Positions 35,366-44,894 of a DNA stretch of 64,000 nt are shown here, in pieces. How positions within the stretch are numbered: position 1 is the stretch's first letter; each line of letters begins with the position of its first letter. The notes under the pieces were generated by a model that was not told where the DNA came from, made no database searches, and worked only from the letters and a program-made list of their open reading frames with translations. The position numbers and the translations under genes were made by a program. Source of the DNA: Datisca glomerata (lineage: Eukaryota > Streptophyta > Magnoliopsida > Cucurbitales > Datiscaceae); the NCBI GenBank assembly GCA_003255025.1, contig QANY01002227.1, forward strand, positions 1,434,403 to 1,498,402, read 5' to 3'.

Positions 35366-36857
35366 GTTAGTAAGAATTGCCTCCAGAAAAGGAAGAGCGA
35401 TGAACGTGATGTTCAAGCATCAGACTCTCATTTGGATCTCCCAGAAGTTGTGCCTGTTTATGGAGACCCTCCATGTTTTCTTATTTCGGGGCCCTGTTAA
35501 TACCTACTTAAACATATTTCATTTTTTTATGTTTACGTCCATCATCTTTTATATTCTCTCAGCTTTCGTGGAGCGCCGTCGAAAGAGAAAGCACGATCGC
35601 ATAGTTCGAGTTGAAGATCCTGATTGATAGGTATTTAGAGAGAGTCCTTCGATTTGTGATTCTGCCGGTCCTTTAATTTTGGCGTCTGCGATGTTACCCG
35701 TTCACTCGCCTTCCACTGTTTCTCCATTGTCTGCTCCTAATCTTAATGAGTCATCTCGTCTTCGGGTTTCTCCCCGTTCAGCCAATCTTACTCAAGTGGA
35801 GGGGGAGCTCAATGAGTGGTTTTAGGCTTCTGATGATGCAATAGTGTTTACATAAGATGTTTCGAGAGTATCACCTTAGGGGTAATTCATCGAGCATTCC
35901 TCCAGAGGTCCCCTCCCCTCCTCGGGTTATAGAGAACATTCTAGCATCAGATGTTTCCGAGGCTAGGATATCATCTCATTTATTGCCATCATCGTTTGTC
36001 GTTATTTGCTCTCACGGTCCCTCCACTTCTCCTCCAGCGTGTTCTTACACCGAGACTCCACTAGCTAGCCCAAATGAATCGAGCCGGGGAGGTTCTCATT
36101 ATTTTCCTTGGATGGTTGCAGACATTGGGGGTTTCCTTCAAAGAGTTAAGGATGGACTATGGCTAGATGATGCTTTAGAGATTATGGAACTCGGAGATTG
36201 GGGCGTTGCTAATTATGCTGTTAAGATGTCTTCTAAGGTATACATTACTTTTTTATTTACATACAAATATATTATGTACTCTCATTTTAATCATTTAATG
36301 TTTTGTTTCAGCTCTTTTATTTCGTGTTCCTTACTTCACCAGAAGGGTGAGATGTTGAAGAATGAGGCTACTCAGGCTCGAGTCGCTTATCGTACGGTTG
36401 ATGATGCGAAAGCTATGATGGTTTTGAGAAATGCGGAACTGGAAACCAAGAACGACGAACTTGATGATGACCTGAAAAAATAAGTCTCTTTTCGCATTAA
36501 CTTAGAATGGGAACTGAGTATGTGTCGTTCTGAAAAAGAGGAGTTTTGTGCTTCTTTGGGTCACGAGTTAAACGAGTGTTGCGCTGAGAGAGATAATCTC
36601 AAGATTGCTTAGGGAAGTCGCTTGGCAGAGCTCGAGTTGGCCAAGGAATATCTTAAGGCCGCTCTGGACCACATTGACTTGGCAGATGCAAGACTTAGAG
36701 AGTTAGAAGACAAGGTCTCTCAAGTGGAACGTCGACAAACAAATTTGAGGTTGATGCCATGCGTGAAGCATATCGTGCATCCCTGGTGGAGGTGCATATG
36801 GCTGAACTTAGAAATCGATGGGATAATGACATTCGTCAAGCTGTGGATAGATTCTGA
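33774..36857 (+). pseudogene. Antisense accessory gene of element E (putative gypsy-type transposon family, multi-exon)
   Basis: This gene reads opposite to gag-pol. ATG at 33774 opens MSSDFDSQNDF; a 1-base shift joins frame 33787-33977 (SDQDTSKSSYASEDSVPV). A long acidic exon (34050-34640) ends in FRLYYSSNPGLRELASSPPP, then GEVAFCQSLL, which I recognise from memory as the conserved start of the 'putative gypsy type transposon' family (PF04195). Later parts: GHRLKRLVLEEGVWQQL (35062), a basic RRRKRKHDR stretch (35573, possible nuclear signal) and a coiled-coil tail (36312-36857, GEMLKNEATQARVAYRTVDD and LAELELAKEYLKAALDH). Likely introns with GT..AG: 34989-35061, 35224-35370, 35496-35562, 36238-36311. 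Several stops and frameshifts make it a pseudogene here. Function unknown. Confidence 0.65.
35311..35364 (+). repeat. (ATT)n microsatellite
   Basis: About 18 ATT units, inside a predicted intron of the antisense gene. Open frames across it encode only homopolymers. Confidence 0.95.
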
Positions 36858-37172
36858 TCCTCTAATGAGTTTTCAGAAATTTAATTTTAAGAGTTCGGGC
36901 CTGGGGTGGTGTGTGCTCATATGACGGTGTTGAAACATTTTCTGGACTTGGATCTTAGCTTCCTTTCAAATGTTTTACCGTAATAGGAAATGCTTTATTT
37001 TGTTTTTGCTTTGCGAGTCCTTATGGACCTTAGCCCCCTTCCTCTAGCGCCATTTCTCAAATTTATTCAGACATACTTGTATTTTTATATTTTTATATTA
37101 GTCTTGAGATTCATATTTTATGTTTGTACTCCGCCTCATATGTCGTCGTGAAGTTTAGTTTGATCGTGCATC

Positions 37173-37410
37173 GTGTTCACTTCCTTTCGAAATAGCACGA
37201 GTTAATATGCACTGATGTGGGGTTCGACCTATATGCATTTAGTTGCTATACTTCTTGTGTTCGCTTCCTTTGGAAGAGTACGAGTTAATATGCATTGTCG
37301 TGGGGTTTGACATCTTATGCATTTTAATGGGTATATTCCATGCGTTCACTTCCTCTGGAAGAGCGCAAGTTAATATGCATTGTTGTGGGGTTCGCCTCTA
37401 TGTGTTTGAT
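37173..37410 (+). repeat. 84-bp tandem repeat, three copies, in element E 3' region
   Basis: Units start at 37173, 37257 and 37342 and share GTTCACTTCCT, GAGTTAATATGCA and TGTGGGGTT blocks. They lie between the end of the antisense gene (36857) and the end of pol (37481), the two converging genes. Variable tandem repeats in this place are a known trait of Tat-lineage 3' regions. Confidence 0.85.
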
Positions 37411-37480
37411 TAGGATAGGAACTAGTTTAGACATTCATTATTTAGAATATAAATATTTTATTCGATAAAACTCAAATACA

Positions 37481-40400
37481 TCATGGATAATATATTTTTA
37501 AATGATCGGCATTCCATGGGTGTTGGAGGGTGTTACCTTCAGCGTCTTGCAGCTCGTAGCATCTTGGCCTAATTATCCTTGTGACTCTATATGGTCCATC
37601 CCAATTGGAGCTCAATGATCATTTGATGTGGTTGCTCCCAAATTTTGCTTTCTTTAAGACAAGATCTCAGACTTTGAAAGATCGAGGTTTGACCCTCAAA
37701 TTATTATACTTGCCTACTCTCTGTTGATAGGCCAGAGATTTCAATCTGGCTACTTCTCGTTCTTCTTCAATCAGGTCCAAGCTAACGCGCATGGCTTCTT
37801 CATTCTCTTCTTCCGAGTGTATCATCTAACGGTGAGTTGGGAGCCCAATTTCCACCAGGATCATTACTTCCACTCCAAAAAGGAGGTTTCTCCCGTGGAG
37901 TTTCTAGAAGTGGTTCTGTAGGACCACAAAACTCTTGGGAGCTCTTCCAGTCAGTTTCCCTTTCATTCTTCTCACTTCACCTTGACGGTGTGCTTAATAA
38001 TCTTTTTTATCGCCTCAACTTGTCCGTTTTCTTGTGGATGCGCTGGGGATGACCTGAGATGTTTGATTCCAAAGCCTGAATAGAAATGGCTGAATTTGGA
38101 GTTGTCAGTGATCACCACATAGGGTATGCCAAACCGACAAATAAGATTCTTCCAGATGAAGCTCGTAGTCTTTTTCTCCGTGATGGTCGCTAGTGGTTCT
38201 GCTTCAGCCCATTTGATGAAGTAGTCTACTGCTACGATGAAAAACTTTACTTGCACTTTTCCTACGGGTAAAGGTCTGATAAGATCTATTCCCCACAAGG
38301 CAAAATGCCATGGACTTGTTATCAGCGTCAATTCTTTTGGGGGCTGTCGAGGGATTGGGGCGAACTTTTGACATCTATCACACTTTTTGACACATCTTCT
38401 GGTGTCTTCCTTTAGTGTTGGCCAGTAATAGCCCTGCCTATTAATTTATGAGCTAAAGCTCATCCTCCGAGATGGTTTCTGTAGATCCCTTCATGCACTT
38501 CTTACATTACATATCTAGCTTATTTCTTACCCAAGCATCTAAATCTTCGGTATAAGATCCCCTCCATGAGAATATACCGTGCTGAAGCATACCTGATTCG
38601 CCTGGCTTCATTTTTGTCTGCGGGTAATTCTTCTTCTTTCAAGTATTTGATAATTGGGTTAAACCATTCTTCTTCTTCTGCAGCGCCCAAATCATTTATC
38701 TCTGTCACTTGTGAACTGGGTGAGGGGAGATGTTCAACTAGAATTGTAATGTTCAGCTTATATCCTGAAGTTAAGGCGAGTCGCGCTAGCGAGTCTGCAT
38801 TGTGATTCTGAGTCTGAGATATGTGATTGATGGTAGACATGGATCCTGCTCAATAACGATTTCACCTTGGTGAGGAGGGAACCCACTCGTGCTTCCTTGG
38901 CCTGGAACTCTCCTTTTACCTGTCCCACTACCAGTTGGGAATCACTAAATATTTTGACGTTCTTAGCTTTTAGTGCCACAGCTAACCTCAGCTCTGCTAA
39001 CAAGGCCTCGTACTCGGCTTCATTATTGGTGGCCTTGAATCCAAATCTCAAAGCATACTCAAGGCAGATTCCTTCTGGTGATACAAGGACTAAGCATGCA
39101 CCACTCCCCTCAGAGTTACTAGATTCGTCAACGAACAATTCTCATATTGCCTCCACATCATCTTGCATGACTGTTAATTCGACGATGAAGTTGGCTACAG
39201 CGTGTGCCTTTATTGCGGTCCTTGGTTCAAACCTTATGTCATACTCAGATATTTCAATTGCCCATTTTTTTATTCTTCTAGATACTTCAGGCTTTATGAC
39301 GACTTGCTTTAGAGTGTATTCTGTGGAGACAATGATAGGCAGAGCTTGAAAATAAGGCCTCAACTTTTTTCCTGCGACGATTAACACATACGCTAATTTC
39401 TCCAATTCCGGATACCGGATTTCCTTACCAACCAATGCCTTGCTGGTATAGTAGACCGGATATTGAACCCTTCCTTCTTCTTTCACAAGTGTCAAGCTTA
39501 TGGAAAAGGTGGAAACTACGAGATATAAGTATAAAGTCTCTCCTTCCATAGGCTTACTCAATATCGGTGGTTCTCCCAAGTAGGCTTTGAGTTCGATGAA
39601 GGCATGTTCGCATTCCTCGGTCCATTCAAACTCCTTCCCTTTCTTTAAAGCTTTAAATAATGGTAAGCATTTTTTTCCATTGCTCTTGAAACAAATCGAT
39701 TGAAAGAAATTATCCTTCTAGTGAGACTTTTCACATCCTTCACGTTAGGGGGACTTCATTTGTATTAGAGCTTGGATCTTACCAGGATTGGCTTCGATTC
39801 CTCTTTGATTGACCATGAATCCCAGGAACTTTCCAGCTCTTACCCCAAAAACTCATTTGGTTGGGTTAAAATTCATGTTATATTTTTGTAATGTGGTGAA
39901 AGTTTCCTCCAAATCTTATATGAGTGAAGCGATTGTTCTGCTGTTGACGAGCATGTCATCCACATATGCCTCCATATTTTTCCCGATCTTCCCTGCAAAC
40001 ATCTTATTAACCAATCGTTGGTAAGTTACTCCCGCATTCTTTATTCCGAATGACATAACCTTATAGCAATATAAGCCTAATTCCGTGAAGAATGACGTAT
40101 TCTCCTCATCCGGTGGGTACATCTTGATTTGGTTGTACCCAGATTACGCATCCATGAAACACGACACTTCATATCCTGAAGTTGCATCCGCCAAACGATA
40201 TATCCTTGGAAGTGGAAAACTATCTTTAGGATATTCTTTGTTAAGATCTGTGAAGTCCACACACATTCTCCATTTAGCGTTTGATTTTTTAACCATGACA
40301 ACGTTAGACAACCACTGCAAGTACTGGACTTCTCTGATAAACCCTGCTTCCAATAGTTTGTTAACTTCCTCATTCATGGCCTCATTCCTGGATTTGCCAA

Positions 40401-41440
40401 ATTGTCTCCTTTTTTGCCTGACTGGTTTATACTTTGGTTCCACTTGTAATTGGTGCATGGCCATCTTGGTGCTTATTCTCGGCATGTCTTCATGGGACCA
40501 GACGAATACGTCTGAATTATCTTGGAGAAAACTTGTGAGTTCGTATTCCACATCAGTGGATAAAGAAGTTCCTATCCGAGTGGTTTTTGCTGAGGTAGCC
40601 GGGAAAATTGTGATTTCTTTTGTGTCTTATGCGGGTCTTGCTCTATTTAGTTCGTCGGCCTCAAATCCTCGGGTGCATTTTACCTCTAAATTTCCCTTGA
40701 GGACTCCCCCCTGAAATCTGACTTTAGCTTTTTCGTCCATGACTTCTGTAACTTTGGCTTCAATCATAATTTCCTCTCTATCTTCCGTATCGTTAAACAA
40801 GCACAATATCGAAGCTCCACCAGATCTTAATACTGTAGTATAACACTCTTGAGATGATTTTTTCCTTCCTCGGATAGTTCCTATCCCGTGGGGGTAGAAA
40901 ACTTCATAACCTGATGATATGAAGAGGGAACGACTTGAGCTGAATGCACGAAGGGTCGCCCTAAGATTTTGTTGTACGCTTGGGTGTCTCGGAGGACCAA
41001 GAACTTAGTCATTAAGGTGACTTGTTGGGGGAACTCACAAATTGTCACCGACAGTTCAATGCTTCCGTAAGGAATTATGACTTCTCCACCAAAACCAACA
41101 AGTGTCGTCGGTTCAAAAATAACATTATTGGGATCAAGTCCCATTTTCATTAGCGTTTCCATTCCTAAAACATCGGCAAAACTTCCACTCTCAATAAGAA
41201 TGTGACGAACTCTAACATTGGCAATGACCACAGTCACCACAAGGGTATCATTGTGTGGAAAATGGACTCTGACGAGATCCTTATCTGTGAAAATTATTTC
41301 TTCTCATGCGGGAATAAAGTAATAAGACTCAACAATCTGTTGAATTTCTACGTGTGTATTTCGAGGTGTAACGTGTTCACTGGTCCAAAAAATGAGACAT
41401 TTGGTTCATGTCTCGTTTGTCTTGTCAGCGCCTTTTGACT
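37481..41440 (-). pseudogene. Element E: gypsy pol (PR-RT-RNase H-second RNase H-INT)
   Basis: Read right to left. Protease: 41240-40881, with active site HILIESGSFADVL (catalytic Asp changed to Glu) and ILGRP. RT: 40551-39916, with WRMCVDFTDLNK, YPKDSFPLPRI and intact YVDD at 39955-39966; a single TAA at 40144-40146 splits an otherwise open frame. RNase H: 39579-39142 (YTSKALVGKEIRYPELEKLA). Second, archaeal-type RNase H: 39138 to about 38850, with D-E-D residues in FVDES, NNEAEYEALL and FSDSQLVV. Integrase: zinc-finger remnant 38460-38340 and core 38331-37972 (IDLIRPLPVG, VVITDNSKF, SPAHPQENGQVEA). The C-terminal tail ends WNADHLKIYYP-stop at 37481. Confidence 0.9.
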
Positions 41441-42918
41441 CCTGTTCAAATTTCCTCCGTGTAGGCCACCCCAAGTGGCCCGTACTTCCATTGTTGTCGA
41501 TGAGATGGCTGGAAGAGTGGTGGATTTTCACAAACCTCATGCTTCGCCAAGGCTCTTAACAGCCACATATTCTTTCAGATAACCCCTTTGAATTAGATCT
41601 TCAATTTCCTGCTTGAGATCATGACAATCAACTATAAGGTGTCCGTGGTCTTTGTGGAATAAACAATATTTGTTTTTATTTCTATGTTCGGGGTTGCCTC
41701 TCAGCTTCTCTGGCCATAGAAGTAGCCATTTTTCACTTATAGCGACAAATATTCGGTTGTGGAAGAATTGAGTGGCGTCAGGTTTATAAATTTGTAGATC
41801 CTCATTTGTTTAAATTTATCTTGGGCAACAATTTTTGGGCTTTCCTGATCTTTCCTCTTACGGGTCATCGATTCAAATCTTTCATGTCTTCCTTAGACCC
41901 CTCCCTTCCTCTAATCTCTTTGCAGTTGGTTCGTTCCCCTTTATGGGCTGATAAGAGCTCGGTTGCACTCATGTATTTCTGAGCTCTCCTCAGCAATTCC
42001 ACAAAGTTCGTAGGGGGCTTCTTAGCTAGTGACCACAACAGTCTATCGTCCTGCAGTCCCGAAAGAAGGGCCATCAGGACGATATCATCAGTGTATCAAT
42101 CAACTTTCAAAGTTTTCATGTTGAACCAGACAGCATAATCTCGCAAATTCTCATCTTTTCTTCGTCCGATGGTGAGTAGGTGGGTTGCAAGTTTCCTTTG
42201 ATCCTTTCATCCTAGGAGCTGATGTATAAACAACTTGCTGAGCTCGGTAAAGCATGAGATCGAGGTCGGCCTCAATTGTCTATACCACGCCCGTGCGGAT
42301 GAGGTGAGGGTGATAGGAAATGCTTTACACATGATGGTCATTGACGTTCCTTGAAGCTCCATCCCCGTCTTGTATGTTTCTAGATGTTCTGCTGGATCTT
42401 TACTCTCGCCATACGATGTAATGGCAAGCATTTTGAACTGTGGTGGCATTTCTGCTCTAATTATTTCCTCTATAAAGGAGGTTCGGCTTGCTCCATGAGA
42501 GATTCGGCTGAAAAGGGGATTTGATTATGAAATGCTTTCTACATACTTCCGATTTGAGCTCTTAATCTTTCTATTTCGACCCCATATCCAACATCATTAT
42601 CGCGGTGGCTTCAGCCTCCATGAGTGCATTTCTTTCTTGAGCGGTTCTTCCTGGATATTTAGGCAACTGCGGTTGTCCCTCGGTATCTTTAGGGTCAGAC
42701 TCGTGATGATTGCAGCGATGGGTTAGATCTAGATGGTCCAAAGCCTCGATAAGTTCTCAGACTTGTTGCTCTAAAGTAGTGACTTTTTCTCGCTGAGTCA
42801 TTGTTGGTTTTAAGCAGGCAGGCCTCTGACGAAGTTGAGGAAACTGAGGGTTGGGTGCTTCGGACTCTCGTATTGAGTGTGAGGCAATGGTATGAATCCT
42901 ACTGAATCTCCAACTCAT
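41441..42918 (-). pseudogene. Element E: gypsy gag
   Basis: Likely start ATG at 42918 (MSWRFSRIHTIASHS), about 85 bases after the LTR. Stretch 42449-42207 is a Retrotrans_gag domain (DPAEHLETYKTGMELQG, CKAFPITLTSSARAWYRQL). It continues with frame breaks through LRDYAVWFNMKTLKV and 42074-41865 (LLSGLQDDRLLWSLAKKPP). The C-terminal region near 41660-41570 has HKDHGHLIVDCHDLKQEIE and LIQRGYLKEYV, the CHDL-type segment usual before gypsy protease. Several stops. Confidence 0.85.
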
Positions 42919-42985
42919 TTTAGATTCAGAGGTGCGGACAACGTGAAAACCAAAAATGAATTTGTTATTATTAAAGCAACGTCGT

Positions 42986-43002
42986 TCCCACAGACGGCGC
43001 CA
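42986..43002 (-). promoter_or_regulatory. Primer-binding site of element E (tRNA-Asp type)
   Basis: On the - strand it reads TGGCGCCGTCTGTGGGA, two bases after the 5' LTR end. This site is common in plant gypsy elements and is usually assigned to aspartyl tRNA. Confidence 0.88.
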
Positions 43003-43004
43003 AA

Positions 43005-44280
43005 TGTTTTAAGGAGAATTCGGATGAATAAATGATTTGGTGATTATCAGACTAGACAAAGAAATCAATGAAGCCTTTTGGTCAAACGATGTGGGAATTT
43101 TGATTTTTGAATTTTTCCCTTCATGACCTACAAAAGGGGGAAGGCAACTAGGTAACCAAGTAAATGGGGTGGCCCCCTATTGCCCCTCCGAAGATTAAGT
43201 TAGAAAAGAAGGAAATAAACAAGTCATAGAAATAGTAGAAGGATCATTGCATACCTTTCACCATGCCATCCCACCTATTTATAATGTGAGCTAGTTTGAT
43301 TGGAGCTTTGGAATTATTGTACGATAGCTCTAATCCTCCAATAGCATCCCTTCTTTTTCTGCTCCTCCAATGAAGCATGACCTTGGGGTCATTCTTGTCT
43401 CTTGCCTCAGCTTATTGGCTCACGAAGGGTAGGACCTGATGAGGGTTGACGTTATTGGTCAGTCCAGCTCATTATAGTACTAAGGCGAATCGACCTGGAG
43501 TTCAGCCATTGGTCCCTTCGCTTTAAACATTATGTTGGAGTCAGACTAATTTGTACTTGACTTAAGATATTTGTACTATATTATTTGTGCTGGCTTCTTA
43601 TTGGTTAGGATGTTATTAATGCGGCTGATGACGGACTGTCTCGTCGGCGGTAATTGCGCTCCAGCCAATCCTTGTTTGCCACAATAAGGTTAACTTAGTT
43701 TCATTTTTTTCTCCTTCTCTTCTTCTGGTACTTAGGCATTACTAGTGAGACGCCTAAGATCTCTAATTGTTTTGAGACATACTATTGTGAAACTTCACTA
43801 TTGGGTCATTTAAACTCCTGACTTGTTGTTCAGTCACTCATTAGTGGCATATCTCAGATCTATCATAGATACTCAGGATAAAACCCTGCTTTATTTTGGT
43901 GGGAGGGACCTTGGTCGGAGCTAGGGTCTTTTTTCCTTAGTGACTTCGGCATGAAACTGAGGTCTCCTTCTTTGAGGGACCTCGGCCTGACGTTGAGGTC
44001 TTTTAACTTTAGGGACCTCAGCCTGACGCCGAGGTCTCCTTCCTTTAGGGATCTTGGCCTGATGCCGAAGTCTCATTCCTTTGGGGACTTCAACCGATGC
44101 TGAGGTCTCCCCCCTTTAGGGACTAGCTCTCTTGGTATATGATTGTTAGGTTCTCTTTTACTATAATAAGTACACCTTTTAAATCATTTCATTTCTATCA
44201 AGATTCAACACTGAGGCGTCCCTCCAAGAGTTTCCATCGGTCTTTTCATGAAATTATTTTATGTAAGAATTATGGTATAT
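43005..44280 (-). repeat. Element E 5' LTR
   Basis: This 1.28-kb LTR pairs with 32462-33506. It contains the segment 43324-43765 deleted from the partner. It holds a five-unit version of the hairpin minisatellite (43942-44107). Confidence 0.9.
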
Positions 44281-44282
44281 GA

Positions 44283-44453
44283 GATGGGTTGAGTCACAAT
44301 TGATGTAACGAATGCCGCTTTGATCCTATGCTGGTATGATTGATGGACCAGATTGGGTATAAATACATTTCAGTTATGACAGTAAAGTTGGGCTCGTTCG
44401 GTTATTTTACAAAGCATAACTATAAAGTTACACATATCGTTATAGTGGGAGAT
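44283..44453 (+). other. Element D 3' non-coding region, right part, with polypurine tract
   Basis: Continuation of D after E, starting at the second GATGG. It ends in AGTGGGAGA (44444-44452), the polypurine tract directly before the 3' LTR. Confidence 0.75.
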
Positions 44454-44894
44454 TGTTGGATCCTCAATTCAACATTGGACTTATATATGAATAATTATGT
44501 GTTGCAGACTATCAAATAAAGTTAAACGCAATTAAAAGTGATCAACTACGATTTTAGGGATTTGAGTTTTAATGTATCTGATATGTTGTGAACTTTTTTA
44601 TGTGTAGAGATTTTTATTTTTATGATGCGCTAAAATAGAAATAACAAAAGATAATAGATATGTTATCTTTAAGTGGTTATGGTTCTCAGATCACATAATG
44701 AAGGACAATCATTATATTCTTCCTAATATCTCATCATTAGAGAGAAAATAGAGAGACTTACTAAAAGGGGACTTTCTGATAGAAATTTGCGTAGATCTGG
44801 AAAGTCAACCACTTGGTTTTAAAATATGATCTACTGTCATGAATTTACGTACGCTTCTGTTTTATCAGTTATTTGATTATTGATGTAATCAACA
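44454..44894 (+). repeat. Element D 3' LTR
   Basis: It begins TGTTGGATCCTCAATTC right after the polypurine tract. The end is set provisionally at the AATCAACA at 44894; a second candidate end lies near 44949. No second copy exists in the window to confirm it. Confidence 0.6.

Larger units (their letters stand above)
32462..44282 (-). mobile_element. Ty3/gypsy Tat-lineage element E with antisense gene
   Basis: Direct LTRs lie at 32462-33506 and 43005-44280 (start TGTTTTAAGGA on the + strand, outer end ATGGTATAT). The primer-binding site is next to the right LTR, so the element runs right to left: gag, protease, RT, RNase H, a second RNase H, integrase. The second RNase H after the first is the hallmark of the Tat lineage. 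The 5-bp motif GATGG flanks both sides (32457-32461 and 44283-44287), taking 44282 as the outer end. The right boundary is uncertain by 2 bases because the two LTRs differ after TATAT. Between pol and the 3' LTR is a gene on the opposite strand. Confidence 0.9.
24106..44894 (+). mobile_element. Copia element D, 5' LTR missing, carrying CACTA and gypsy insertions
   Basis: This is the span of a third copia family. It has gag and pol on the + strand, then a polypurine tract at 44444-44452 (AGTGGGAGA) and a 3' LTR from 44454. No 5' LTR or primer-binding site precedes gag; the junction with element A's LTR is at about 24105. It is interrupted by a CACTA element (27852-31891) and a gypsy element (32462 to about 44282). 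The right limit of its LTR is an estimate. Confidence 0.82.

Noticed and set aside
35179..35500. Overlapping open frames of poly-Ile, poly-Leu and poly-Tyr
   Set aside because: They are translations of the (ATT)n microsatellite in an intron of the antisense gene, with no domain.
38566..40714. Several + strand open frames of 70-209 codons
   Set aside because: All are shadows of the well-supported - strand RT, RNase H and linker of element E.
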